Positions 36,101 through 44,523 of a stretch of 64,000 nucleotides of DNA are shown in pieces. The translations under genes and the position numbers were made by a program. Under the pieces are notes generated by a model. That model worked only from the letters and a program-made list of their open reading frames with translations. It was not told the origin of the DNA and ran no database searches. The stretch is taken from assembly GCF_001742425.1 (NCBI RefSeq), contig NZ_MJEH01000011.1, forward strand, positions 124,001 through 188,000, given 5' to 3'. The first letter of the stretch is position 1, and each line of letters begins with the position of its first letter. This DNA is from Bacillus solimangrovi (GTDB lineage Bacteria; Bacillota; Bacilli; Bacillales; Bacillaceae_N).

Positions 36101-36190
36101 TTACAAGCAGGGGATTCTATTCAATTCTTCTATACGTATGCTAAAGAAGAATTAGCGTATGACTCTCCTTCCTATGAGTATACACATTAA
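33185..36190 (+). CDS. Secreted endo-1,3-beta-glucanase: GH81 with CBM6 and CBM56
   Basis: 1001 residues. ATG at 33185 has AGGAGG upstream; an ATG 15 bases earlier overlaps it. The signal peptide ends near SVKA. The GH81 catalytic domain (about 30-750) contains NDHHFHYGYF around residue 446 (proposed acid Asp), GHTWASGHAKFFDGNNNESS and ESSSEA near 523-527 (Glu). An acidic linker leads to a CBM6 (about 768-898, ERIEAELYTSMNGIETE), then a second acidic linker and a CBM56-like module (about 915-1001). It hydrolyses laminarin-type fungal, algal or plant callose glucans. The architecture is that of the known Bacillus halodurans GH81 enzyme. Confidence 0.92.
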   Translation: MNKLLTIVSATVLSSSLLSPSVKAFSGEVELGAGSYSTVKPVGVSDVQDTIYKTPNITGAMPTNDWWSSTAWEQYSNAQYPHPLAMINEPSGLRIYNPSNNIEGLGGFTKGWMNDIDDFVLGHTGTSSFENTKVDEFSDWFVTNEYKNGESSLHVTYGHGSPFVYAEYEGGEPRITLPSIPPTVWYGDENSNVLGITTEKGSHYALFGPTGSTWSGMDTKTLTNHLNGKNYFSVAVLPDNSIETLKKFEQYAYSHVVDTKVDWSYNEATSEVETTFMFETEAKEGSNEGTIFTLYPHQWKNTSQPLLDYTFDSVRGTMKVAEGNSFKTTLIFNGVLPSLPDLGTYDKSVLTNYINEAQTEVDTSNDTYYFGKRLGELATLAPIAEQVDDNDAANQFRQEMKNGLEDWLTASDASGNLNGERLFYYNDNWGTLLGYPDSFGSVQEMNDHHFHYGYFIKAAAEIARVDKEWASNDQWGQMVELLIKDIANMERNDEVFPFLRNFDMYAGHTWASGHAKFFDGNNNESSSEAMNAWAGIILWGEATDNKELRDLGIYLFTTEMNAINEYWFDVTGENHNPDFTRETASMLWGGKTVGDAVWWTNNPEEVHGINWLPITGASLYLTQYPEYTKRNYEALVSENGGDSWDAWEDLVWMYRAIENPEDAIRQFNERKNVFVPEGGNTKANTYHWIHNLNALGNVDPTITADYPIYAVFTKNNAKTYVVYNMTNSEKTVTFSDGTIVTVQPHQFNIGNDDTDSGEQPDNDTIINAFERIEAELYTSMNGIETEQTSDVDGDLNISSIDNGDYLVYENVDFGSGATGIEARFASESTGGTVDLRLDNESGELIGTIDFTNTDGLDNWITSTATISNTTGIHDLYLVFNSEAETGLGILNWFTFTNEPIDDDSDTDNDTVIVEDDFSIEMVKNEPSSVTFIFSPTSGSSTFVDFHYTVNENPQQNVKASENNGKWEYVVTDLQAGDSIQFFYTYAKEELAYDSPSYEYTH

Positions 36191-36233
36191 ACATTTAATA
36201 TTTTTAGAACATAAAATTATTTCAATCTGATTA

Positions 36234-36270
36234 TTGAGGAACACGGTAGCTATGCTTTTGTGTTCCTCAA
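36234..36270. terminator. Terminator between GH81 gene and fabH
   Basis: TTGAGGAACAC pairs with GTGTTCCTCAA followed by TTTAAA. It serves the convergent genes. Confidence 0.75.
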
Positions 36271-36339
36271 TTTAAAGATATAATCGGCTAATTAGACATC
36301 AGTAATATCAATAGACTAAAAATTCAGAATTTAAATCAT

Positions 36340-37323
36340 TTAAATATTCCATGTCAAAAGCAACCCTAAATGTGTGAGTCCACCACCAAAACCATAGAGC
36401 AATAATGTATCTCCGGCCTTAACCTTCCCTTCTTCTATTCCTAAATTTAATGCAAGTGGAATAGAGGCAGAAGATGTATTTCCATAATACTTCATACTTG
36501 TTAATGTTTTTTCAATAGGGAATTGGGATTTATCACATATTGACTCGACCATCCTTAGATTCGCACTATGTGGTATAAACCAGTTAATATCTTCCATATC
36601 TTGTTCTGCTTTAAATAATAGTTGCTCCATTCCTTGAGGTACTGTTCGAACTGCCCATTTATACACCTCTCTACCGTTTTGTACCATTAATCCTGTGGAA
36701 TTTAGTGGTTTTTCACCCATAGTAGTTGCAAAGGTTGTTCGGTAAACGTGAATACCTCCATCTCCGTTCGTACCCATATGACTTGCTAAAAAGCTGGGAC
36801 TCTCTTCATCAAATTCCATTAACATTGCTCCAGCACCATCACCAAATAAGATACACGTCGTTCGATCTTCATAATCAGTAACTTTTGATAACGTCTCAGT
36901 AGCAACAACTAATACTTTTTTATGTGCCTCCGAAGTAATTAAGTTGTTTGCCAAATGTAAGCCATACGTGAAACCAGCACACGTAGCATTTAAATCAAAA
37001 GCTGCTGTGCTCGTTATATTAAAATGACTTTGAATTTGACAAGCTACACTAGGAAACGCATAATCTGGGGTTGTTGTAGCAACAATGATACAATCAACAT
37101 CCTGTATATTTTTTTGATACTTCTCAATCATGTTTTCAATCGCATGATAAGCTAAATGTGATGCAAATTCTTCGTCCCCTGTTATCCTTCGTTCCTTCAT
37201 ACCAGTCCGTTGAACAATCCATTCATCATTCGTATCAACCATTCTTTCTAAATCCTCATTCACCAATTTCTTTTGAGGAACGTAGGTGCCAATTGCTGTG
37301 ATGCGAGCTTTCGATTTTCCCAC
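36340..37323 (-). CDS. Beta-ketoacyl-ACP synthase III (FabH)
   Basis: Joins acyl-CoA to malonyl-ACP to begin fatty acid synthesis. The 327-residue thiolase fold has the triad Cys115 (NATCAGFTYG), His252 (IPHSANLRM) and Asn282 (YYGNTSSASIP). The GTG start at 37323 follows AAGGGGTGAAATCTA. It stands alone, not beside fabF, as with FabHB (YhfB) of B. subtilis; a FapR-like box lies upstream. Its branched- or straight-chain primer preference cannot be read from sequence. Confidence 0.92.
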   Translation of the reverse strand: MGKSKARITAIGTYVPQKKLVNEDLERMVDTNDEWIVQRTGMKERRITGDEEFASHLAYHAIENMIEKYQKNIQDVDCIIVATTTPDYAFPSVACQIQSHFNITSTAAFDLNATCAGFTYGLHLANNLITSEAHKKVLVVATETLSKVTDYEDRTTCILFGDGAGAMLMEFDEESPSFLASHMGTNGDGGIHVYRTTFATTMGEKPLNSTGLMVQNGREVYKWAVRTVPQGMEQLLFKAEQDMEDINWFIPHSANLRMVESICDKSQFPIEKTLTSMKYYGNTSSASIPLALNLGIEEGKVKAGDTLLLYGFGGGLTHLGLLLTWNI

Positions 37324-37360
37324 TAGATTTCACCCCTTTTTAATTATACAACACTTGGTA

Positions 37361-37377
37361 TTAGTACCTAGTATAAA
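37361..37377 (-). promoter_or_regulatory. FapR-like box upstream of fabH
   Basis: TTAGTACCTAGTATAAA matches the 17-bp FapR operator pattern (TTAGTAC left arm, degenerate right arm) that controls fatty acid genes in Bacillus. It lies 38 bases before the fabH start, over the likely -10. Confidence 0.7.
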
Positions 37378-37509
37378 AATAGCTATTTGAATTGTCAATT
37401 ACTGAAAATTAAATCAATTCTTCCAAATTATATAAAAATCAAACGATATTTTCTTTAATAAGTCATACTGAAAAAATTGAAAAAGTCCAATATGAAAACG
37501 CTACGATTA

Positions 37510-38058
37510 TCATTTCGTCTTTTCTATTAATACTTTAAGTATTTGTATTTCATTTTGAACACCCCCAATAATATCTACAAAATATGAATTATCATCTACA
37601 TACCAATAATAAGTCACTTTCTTAGCAAATCGATTATCACAATCGCAATCAATTTTATATACTGTTAAGTAATCGATTTTTATTTCTTCATTACTCCTCT
37701 CATTCCCAGGTTTCATCTTGTGACCTGTTTGTTCAAACACAATCATATTTTCATTTCCATCCGAATACCAAAACGTTATTCTTGTTAAGTGTTCTCTTCC
37801 ACCAACATCTTCTGGAGGAACCTCAGCATCTATCTGTTTTCGATTAAACCCTTGCGGAAGTTCCTCTATATCTATTATTTTGAAGTTAACTAATTGCTGA
37901 GCTTGTTTTATATCAATATTTTTTGTTGCTATGTTTTTTATATGTTCGCTTTTACTTGCAGTTTTTTCAACTTCAATTGTTTTTAAATTTAATATTCCGT
38001 ACACTAACAAGAGCGACAATGTAATAAGAAACACAAAACCTATCAGTTTCTTTTTCAA
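37510..38058 (-). CDS. Membrane-anchored DUF4367-like protein
   Basis: 182 residues. One N-terminal membrane anchor (about 5-24) is followed by an extracellular part with NFKIIDIEELPQGF and ITFWYSDGNENMIVFEQTG, a pattern seen in DUF4367 domains of Bacillus anti-sigma-factor-like and lipoprotein-like proteins. The start is TTG at 38058 after GGGGGAATAAGT. No sigma-factor gene is nearby, so function is open. Confidence 0.6.
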   Translation of the reverse strand: MKKKLIGFVFLITLSLLLVYGILNLKTIEVEKTASKSEHIKNIATKNIDIKQAQQLVNFKIIDIEELPQGFNRKQIDAEVPPEDVGGREHLTRITFWYSDGNENMIVFEQTGHKMKPGNERSNEEIKIDYLTVYKIDCDCDNRFAKKVTYYWYVDDNSYFVDIIGGVQNEIQILKVLIEKTK

Positions 38059-38124
38059 ACTTATTCCCCCATCACTATTTGAATCTCCATTACTTGCAAT
38101 CTGAGTTTTACAACTATTTCAAAA

Positions 38125-38168
38125 AACAAAAGACTAATTATTCACTAAACTTAATGAACAATTAGCCT
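38125..38168 (-). terminator. Terminator downstream of the DUF6176-like gene
   Basis: On the minus strand GCTAATTGTTCA pairs with TGAATAATTAGT followed by CTTTTGTTTTTT. Confidence 0.75.
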
Positions 38169-38229
38169 TCTTAATGTTAAACCTTTACCTATTAATTAAA
38201 TTTCAAAACAACTTTTTCCCTTATGTAAG

Positions 38230-38586
38230 TTAATTCATTTTCTCTTGGATATTTTTAGGGATCATAACCACTTCAGTATTAATAACTGGTTGTTCTTCTG
38301 GAACGATACATTCTTCCCAAAACTCCATATGTTTTTTGATAATTTCGTTTTTATTGTTAGTTTCTTCTTCTGTTAACTCTACTTCTACTTCCCTGCCTTT
38401 TATTGCATACCAATATAAAAATTCCCCATCAGAACTTTTTTCACGAAACATCGTTTCGACGTACAAGTTTTCATTTTTTAATATGATAAGCACTTTATCC
38501 ATGTTTTCGTTTAACATATCCATCCACTCATCTACACGCTTTGATTTACCTTCTTTAATGCGATATTTAGTTAATCTTACTTCCAT
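38230..38586 (-). CDS. DUF6176-like small protein
   Basis: 118 residues, soluble and acidic toward the end. KYRIKEGKSKRVDEWMDMLNENMDKVLIILKNENLYVETMF looks like a ferredoxin-fold dimeric barrel start, as in the DUF6176 group; the tail contains HMEFWEECIVPEE. ATG at 38586 follows GAGGCATAGAGA. Function unknown. Confidence 0.65.
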   Translation of the reverse strand: MEVRLTKYRIKEGKSKRVDEWMDMLNENMDKVLIILKNENLYVETMFREKSSDGEFLYWYAIKGREVEVELTEEETNNKNEIIKKHMEFWEECIVPEEQPVINTEVVMIPKNIQEKMN

Positions 38587-38769
38587 TCTCTATGCCTCAC
38601 AATCAATTAATATTTATTTCAATATAACACAATTCCATTTATCCCACTATTTTCTATAAATAATTAACAATTAAAATTTTAGTTTTCAAGTCTAGTAAGC
38701 ATATACATTATGCTCCTATGTTGTTATATCTTTAATTGATACTTAACTCTTTCATTTTTAGACGATTTA

Positions 38770-39663
38770 TTACTGTTCTACTATTAAGCTAGGATTTAGC
38801 AATGCGATGAATTCGTTCATAGCTGGTGACATCCACTTACGATTGTGTAGAACGAGTTGCACGTAAACTTCAATATTTGGTTCATTTAATGGAATGAGAG
38901 ATAAGCTACCTTCATCAATTTCCTTTTGAACTGTAATTTTCGGTAATAACGATACACCTAAACCTGAATGAACGCATTTTTTTATCGCTTCAATACCGTT
39001 AAATTCTAATGATGAACCACAAATAACTCCTTCTCTTCGGTAAGCCTCTTCTAACATCGTTCGGTATGAGCATCCTTTTTCTGTATAGATCATTGTCTCA
39101 TCTTGTAAATCGGTTACAGTAACCTCTTGTTTTTTTGAGAGTGGATGATCTTTACAGCCGACTAGTACCATTTCTTCCTTCCGCAACACTACTTTTCTAA
39201 GGTCTTCGTGTAAATATTTACGATCCATAACAATTGCTACATCATATGTACCATTTAAGACACCTTGATACAATTGTGTACACATATTTGACTGCACGAG
39301 AAATTTAATTTGTGGGTGTTTTTCATGAAAGGTTTGAAAATGTTTCACGAGTTCAAACGTAGCTAATGATTCAACCGTACCTATGGATAGTGTTCCATTT
39401 AATTGCTTTGTTGATTTTAACCGTTGCCTCGCCTCATCCTCTAAAGCTATGATTTTCAAAACATATTGATACAACTGTTCTCCAGAATGCGTTAAATGCA
39501 TACCTCTTCCTAATCTTTCAAATATTTGTACACCGTAAGCCGCTTCGATCTTTTTCATTTGAGTAGTTACACTCGATTGAGCATACCCTAACTGTTCTGC
39601 TGCTTTAGTATAGTTTTTCCATTTTACAACCTCAACAAAAGTACGATAATAATCAATATCCAT
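38770..39663 (-). CDS. LysR-family transcriptional regulator
   Basis: 297 residues. The N-terminal helix-turn-helix is FVEVVKWKNYTKAAEQLGYAQSSVTTQMKKIEAAYGVQIFERLGRGMHLT; the effector-binding domain spans about 90-290. It is divergent from an APC permease gene; a perfect inverted repeat lies between them. It therefore likely controls the permease in response to the transported compound. Confidence 0.9.
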   Translation of the reverse strand: MDIDYYRTFVEVVKWKNYTKAAEQLGYAQSSVTTQMKKIEAAYGVQIFERLGRGMHLTHSGEQLYQYVLKIIALEDEARQRLKSTKQLNGTLSIGTVESLATFELVKHFQTFHEKHPQIKFLVQSNMCTQLYQGVLNGTYDVAIVMDRKYLHEDLRKVVLRKEEMVLVGCKDHPLSKKQEVTVTDLQDETMIYTEKGCSYRTMLEEAYRREGVICGSSLEFNGIEAIKKCVHSGLGVSLLPKITVQKEIDEGSLSLIPLNEPNIEVYVQLVLHNRKWMSPAMNEFIALLNPSLIVEQ

Positions 39664-39679
39664 TTCTAATCATCACCTT

Positions 39680-39700
39680 TTTTGATAGTTACTATCAAAA
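39680..39700. promoter_or_regulatory. Palindrome between lysR-type gene and permease
   Basis: TTTTGATAG and CTATCAAAA form a perfect 9-bp inverted repeat with a 3-base centre, 17 bases upstream of the regulator's start and 60 bases upstream of the permease. It contains a T-N11-A LysR motif. Confidence 0.7.
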
Positions 39701-39759
39701 ATTATAGCTAACGTTGATAATACAGTCCATAGTAATATATATTTTACGAGGTGATATTC

Positions 39760-41034
39760 ATGAATGAAAAGAAATTAAATGCATTACAATTAAGTGGTCT
39801 TATTATCGGTCCAATCTTAGGATCAGGCATTATTTTATTGCCACCAATTATATATGATGTAGCAGGAGATTATGCCATTGTGTCATGGACTACAATCATG
39901 TTGATTAATTGGTTCTTCGCTTTCTTATTTGGTCAACTAAGCATCAGATATCCTGGTGATTCCGGCGTGACCCAGGCGATTGAAGTTGTATTCGGAAAAT
40001 ACATTAAATATTTAGCTTCCTTCTTCTTAATAGGAGCTGTGGCATTTGGACCTCTTGCAGTATTGATGACAGCTGCTCAATTTATTCCTTTGAATGATTT
40101 CTTATCAACGGAATCAATCGCTTTTCTTTTAATGGGCATTACGATTTTAATCCTATTAATGAAAGTATCATTCGTTGGGAAAATTGCTTTCGTATTATCT
40201 TCCGTTTCTGCACTATTATTATTTACTGGTGGAGTTACTTCATTGGTTCAATACCCGAAGGCAGAGCTAATAACAACGAGTTTTGATTCCTCTAACTTCG
40301 GTTACAGCTTGTTATTACTATTTTGGACAATAGTAGGCTGGGAAGTAATTGGTAACTATAGTAATGAAGTCAAAAACATTAAGAAAACTGTTCCGAAAGC
40401 TGTTGGCTTTAGTGCATTAATCATTACGGTCGTATGTTTAGTAGTAGCTGCGGCGATTCAATGGTCAAATCCGCCACATATAGGAGGCGATTCACAATTA
40501 ACTATAGCAACAATTTTAACACCTGTTTTTGGTACATCCACTAGTTTCATAATTGGTGTAATAGCACCTGCTTTATGTTTGACTTCTGTCATTTTATTTA
40601 TTGGAGCTGCAGCAAGACTAATTAATTCATTAGCGATTGAAAATGTACTTCCTAAAAAGTTAGGCTATCGTACGAAAAACAATGTTCCATTAGGTGGTAT
40701 TCTTGCGATAAGTATTTCTCACTTATTTGTATTTTTCCTGATTTTCATGGAGTGGATTAATGTTACACAAATCGTTGCACTTGCTGATGGTTTCTTTATT
40801 AGCAACGTATTAGTAACGATGCTAGCAGCAATCAAACTATTTGATCAGAAGATCGTAAAAATATCGACTGGCCTAATGATCATAATCTTGCTCGGATTCT
40901 TGTTATTCTCTTCACCTATTATGTTAATCGTGATTGCATTAATGACAGTTGGATTTATTTATAAGCAAGTGAAATTTAATGCTGAGAGCCGCAATTTTAA
41001 CAAGCGTGAAAAAACTTTATATAACCCATTTTAA
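39760..41034 (+). CDS. APC-superfamily amino acid permease
   Basis: 424 residues with 12 predicted membrane segments. The first segment carries LSGLIIGPILGSGIILLPP, the G-S-G type substrate loop of APC transporters of the YjeH kind. ATG at 39760 follows GAGGTGATATTC. The substrate is unknown; YjeH-like proteins export branched amino acids and Met, so export is as possible as uptake. It is probably regulated by the divergent LysR protein. Confidence 0.85.
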   Translation: MNEKKLNALQLSGLIIGPILGSGIILLPPIIYDVAGDYAIVSWTTIMLINWFFAFLFGQLSIRYPGDSGVTQAIEVVFGKYIKYLASFFLIGAVAFGPLAVLMTAAQFIPLNDFLSTESIAFLLMGITILILLMKVSFVGKIAFVLSSVSALLLFTGGVTSLVQYPKAELITTSFDSSNFGYSLLLLFWTIVGWEVIGNYSNEVKNIKKTVPKAVGFSALIITVVCLVVAAAIQWSNPPHIGGDSQLTIATILTPVFGTSTSFIIGVIAPALCLTSVILFIGAAARLINSLAIENVLPKKLGYRTKNNVPLGGILAISISHLFVFFLIFMEWINVTQIVALADGFFISNVLVTMLAAIKLFDQKIVKISTGLMIIILLGFLLFSSPIMLIVIALMTVGFIYKQVKFNAESRNFNKREKTLYNPF

Positions 41035-41142
41035 TTTGGAATTGATAGATTAATTTATTACTTCATCATGAACTGAACCATTCACGTAGTTATGTATACG
41101 ATTAATACATTCATTTTGTAATCTATACTTATCAACATACAA

Positions 41143-41177
41143 ACAAAACTGCTCTAATTCTCTCTGAGCAGTTTTGT
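41143..41177. terminator. Terminator between permease and methyltransferase
   Basis: ACAAAACTGCTC pairs perfectly with GAGCAGTTTTGT across an 11-base loop, in a convergent gap. Confidence 0.8.
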
Positions 41178-41211
41178 TATATTTTAATCATCCAACTTTT
41201 CAAACTACTAT

Positions 41212-41994
41212 TTAATTAACCTTCATTTTCAATGCCTTTGTGGCAATAAAACATTTTATATACTTATCTAACGGTCTTCTCCCTCCAAAATCGTCCTCAT
41301 ATAATCCAGCAATTACGAAACCAGCATCAACTTGTCCTTGAATTTGATCTTCTAGTGTATGTCCATATTCAACTGTATGATTTGAGCTAATATATTTTTG
41401 CAATTCTTCTTCTGTTAAATTGTCCAATGAACAAGATGGAATCGAATTTTTCACGACTAAATTTCCTTTCTGATCCTCTTCATCATCAAAGATAAATAGC
41501 AGTGGATTAGTGAAACCAGAAATCAGCACTCCTTTATCTTTTAGTACTCTAGACATTTTCATCCAAACAGGAGAAAGATCATCAACAAATAAATTGGCAA
41601 CAGGATGGACAATTATATCGAAAGCTTCATCGTCAAAAGTAGACAAATCTGACATGTTACCGTGAACAGTTTTAAGGTTTAAGCGTTCTCTTTTTGCGAC
41701 ATATTCATCCTTCTCTAGTTGCTTTTTGGATAGATCAACAACTGTTACCTCAGCACCTGCTGCAGCTAAAACTGGTCCCTGTTGTCCACCACCAGATGCT
41801 AAACAAAGAATTTTTAATCCTTTCAACGAATCAGGAAACCAATCCCGTGGAACTGGTTTGCCTGCTGTAACCGTTATTTCCCATTCACCAGATTTACTTT
41901 TTTCAATTATTTCTTTAGAAACTGCTTGAGTATATACAGCTCCATCTTCAACTTTCTTATCCCAAGCGCTCTGATTTTGTTTTATTATATTCAT
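41212..41994 (-). CDS. Class I SAM-dependent methyltransferase
   Basis: 260 residues. Motif I is LKILCLASGGGQQGPVLAAAGAEVTVVDLS (about 60-89); NMSDLSTFDDEAFDIIVHPVANLFV covers motifs II-III. The tail has GLYEDDFGGRRPLDKYIKCFIATKA, common in small-molecule methyltransferases of Bacillus. ATG at 41994 is used; GTG one codon earlier has slightly better spacing to GGAG. The acceptor is unknown. Confidence 0.85.
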   Translation of the reverse strand: MNIIKQNQSAWDKKVEDGAVYTQAVSKEIIEKSKSGEWEITVTAGKPVPRDWFPDSLKGLKILCLASGGGQQGPVLAAAGAEVTVVDLSKKQLEKDEYVAKRERLNLKTVHGNMSDLSTFDDEAFDIIVHPVANLFVDDLSPVWMKMSRVLKDKGVLISGFTNPLLFIFDDEEDQKGNLVVKNSIPSCSLDNLTEEELQKYISSNHTVEYGHTLEDQIQGQVDAGFVIAGLYEDDFGGRRPLDKYIKCFIATKALKMKVN

Positions 41995-42061
41995 CACTTA
42001 ATATCGCTCCTATTCTAATAATCATTAATGTTATTCATTACACAATTGTATTCTAACTGTC

Positions 42062-43474
42062 CTATTCACCATCAAACCAAACGTAGCTCAACTTCTTAAT
42101 CCCCTCAACAATGTCATGGTGTGACAACTCACCAAACCCTAATAAGAAATAAGCCGCATTATCTTTAGGGCGTTCCATCCAATATTTATCTGCTGAATAA
42201 ATGTTAATCCCTGACGCTAATGCTCTGTCTAGTAGCTTTTCTTCATCTTGATTCTCAATACGAATAATGACGTGTAGACCTGCTTGGGTTCCTTGTATAT
42301 GTACATATTCACCCATATACTGTTTTATCGCTTCAATGAGTACAGTATGTTTTTGGGAGTAGATTTTGCGCATTTTTCGAATATGCCGTTCAAAAATTCC
42401 TTTCTCCAGCAATTGTGCAAGCGTTCTTTGAATTATCGTTGCAACAGGTTGATTGTAAGTTGCAAAATGAGTATCATAGATGTTCAGTAATCTTTTTGGC
42501 AACACCATATAATTCACTCGAATTGATGGCATGAATGATTTTGAAAATGTTCCTATGTAAATAACTCGTTCATTACGATCTAAAGCCTTCAATGCTGGAA
42601 TTGGTTTTCCTTGATAACGAAATTCACTATCATAATCATCCTCAATAATGAAGCTGTCATTTTCACTCGCCCACTTTAACAGGCTTAGCCTTTTTTGAAT
42701 AGGTAAAATCATGCCCATAGGAAATTGGTGTGAAGGAGTAACATAAACAGCTTTGGCACTACCTTTTTCTAATTGAGCAATACTAAGACCATCACTTTCA
42801 AGTGGAACTGATTGAATCGTAAATCCATGATTGATGAATACTCTGCGTGCTCCGTCATAACAAGGGTTTTCAACTGCAACCGTGTCAAGCATTCTCAAAA
42901 ACATTTGACTTATTATACTTAACAACTGATACATTCCCGCTCCAATAATAACCTCATCAGCAGTACATGAAATGCCTCTGGATTGAAATAAATAGTGTGC
43001 CAACTGCTGACGTAACTGAAGGTCCCCCTTCTTATTACCATAGAAAATAAGGTGTTCATCATCCATTGCTAACACTTCATTCATTTGTCTTTTCCATAAC
43101 GTATGAGGGATGTTGTCTAGGTCGACATTTCCATATCGAAAATCGTACAAGAATCGTTCTACTCGATGCTCTTTCACATCATTTGTTTGTAATTGGGATG
43201 AATGAAGCTGTGAGAGCAACGCATTATCAATATCGTTAACTATTAACCTCTTTCTCGGCTCACTATGAACATACCCTTCTGTTATCAATTGTTGATATGC
43301 ATTTTCAATAGTATTTCGACTAATACACAAGTGCTCAGCTAAACCACGAATTGAAGGAAGCTTTGATTTTGGTGGTATTCGACCTGTTTCAATTTCATTC
43401 TTAAAATACTCGTATACTTGAATATAAATAGGTTTATAACCTTTATGCTCCAACGTTAATGTTATTTCTAGCAT
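42062..43474 (-). CDS. MocR/GabR-type regulator (GntR HTH plus aminotransferase domain)
   Basis: 470 residues. The GntR winged helix (about 12-78) has SKLPSIRGLAEHLCISRNTIENAYQQLITEGYV. The fold-type I aminotransferase-like domain (about 110-460) has IEDDYDSEFRYQG and the PLP lysine in GTFSKSFMPSIRVNYMV. These proteins use PLP as effector and often regulate vitamin B6 or GABA genes. The ATG follows GGGAGGGTAGG. It is divergent from a pyridoxamine-oxidase-like gene, its likely target. Confidence 0.92.
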   Translation of the reverse strand: MLEITLTLEHKGYKPIYIQVYEYFKNEIETGRIPPKSKLPSIRGLAEHLCISRNTIENAYQQLITEGYVHSEPRKRLIVNDIDNALLSQLHSSQLQTNDVKEHRVERFLYDFRYGNVDLDNIPHTLWKRQMNEVLAMDDEHLIFYGNKKGDLQLRQQLAHYLFQSRGISCTADEVIIGAGMYQLLSIISQMFLRMLDTVAVENPCYDGARRVFINHGFTIQSVPLESDGLSIAQLEKGSAKAVYVTPSHQFPMGMILPIQKRLSLLKWASENDSFIIEDDYDSEFRYQGKPIPALKALDRNERVIYIGTFSKSFMPSIRVNYMVLPKRLLNIYDTHFATYNQPVATIIQRTLAQLLEKGIFERHIRKMRKIYSQKHTVLIEAIKQYMGEYVHIQGTQAGLHVIIRIENQDEEKLLDRALASGINIYSADKYWMERPKDNAAYFLLGFGELSHHDIVEGIKKLSYVWFDGE

Positions 43475-43590
43475 CCTACCCTCCCAATCTATCCCCTATA
43501 TAAATATCAAAACTGTACCTTTTCGAATAGTCAGATTGTTAATACAATAATTTTACTCATTCAACTAACAAAAGAAAAGGAGGATTTTAA

Positions 43591-44145
43591 TTGTATACAA
43601 TGAGAAGAGATCAAAACCAGTGTACTGATATGGAAAGAGTTAATGAATTTTGTCAACGAATGAAAACAGGTTATTTGGGGCTCGTTGATGGACAAATGCC
43701 ATATGTCGTGCCTTTCAATTTCGTCTGGTTAAATAACTGCATATATTTTCATGGGGCTGAAGAAGGGAGAAAACAAAGAATTCTTGAAGAAAACCCGAAT
43801 GCATGCTTTACAATAGCTGAAGATCAAGGAACAATTACCGATCCGATTCCAGCACATACGAGTACAGGCTATTTTAGTGTCATGATTTTTGGTAATTTAG
43901 AAATCGTAGACGATGTTGAAGAATCAACAAACGCAATGCAAGTTATGCTTGATAAGTATGTTCCAGGTTACTTTAGTGAACCACTTTCACAACATCATGT
44001 ATCTTCATACCGTTCTTCAAGAAATAGCAAAACCGTCTTCTATCGGTTACATGCAGATCATCTTACTGCAAAAGAGAACAAATTACTTGATGATAAACGA
44101 TTTTACCCTGGACGTACGAGAGAACAAGATATAAAAGCGAAATAA
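43591..44145 (+). CDS. Pyridoxamine 5'-phosphate oxidase-like flavin protein (NimA-type)
   Basis: 184 residues with a split-barrel FMN-binding fold: MRRDQNQCTDMERVNEFCQRMKTGYLGLVDGQMPYVVPFNFVW is the NimA-like start. A later CFTIAEDQG and YFSVMIFGNLEIVDD follow. The TTG start at 43591 is seven bases after GGAGG; the ATG nine bases later is too far. Its divergent pairing with a MocR regulator suggests a link to vitamin B6 metabolism or nitro-compound reduction, which remains inference. Confidence 0.85.
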   Translation: MYTMRRDQNQCTDMERVNEFCQRMKTGYLGLVDGQMPYVVPFNFVWLNNCIYFHGAEEGRKQRILEENPNACFTIAEDQGTITDPIPAHTSTGYFSVMIFGNLEIVDDVEESTNAMQVMLDKYVPGYFSEPLSQHHVSSYRSSRNSKTVFYRLHADHLTAKENKLLDDKRFYPGRTREQDIKAK

Positions 44146-44415
44146 TACTCTCAATATCAATTGTAACAAAAAACTAAAAATCAATGATTCTAAATTAGTA
44201 GTAACGAACTTTGATTATCAAAGTTTAAATAAACTAATACATGACACTTGTATATGAGAAAAATAATTGGATAGAAATTAGCTTCTTGGCTTTATTCAGG
44301 TAGCACAATTAATAACAGCATCAAACTCTAGACACTTAGTCAAATAAGTCGATAAATTTAAAGGTCCTTTAAATTGATTTACCCCAGTTTCTTCTATAAT
44401 AATTAATTTACGAAC

Positions 44416-44456
44416 AAAGAAATACAGTTGTAATTACTTGACAACTGTATTTCTTT
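44416..44456. terminator. Terminator in the 44.1-44.5 kb convergent gap
   Basis: AAAGAAATACAGTTGT pairs perfectly (16 bp) with ACAACTGTATTTCTTT across nine bases. It separates the flavin-protein gene from the lipase; the remaining gap holds no gene. Confidence 0.8.
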
Positions 44457-44523
44457 CAAGTAAACATTTTATAATTACTGAATATCACCAAAGCTCTATT
44501 TATTATTTGCCCATACTTACATT

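Noticed and set aside
37493-37506. TGAAAACGCTACGA as a CcpA cre site
   Set aside because: The right arm fails at the two most conserved positions.
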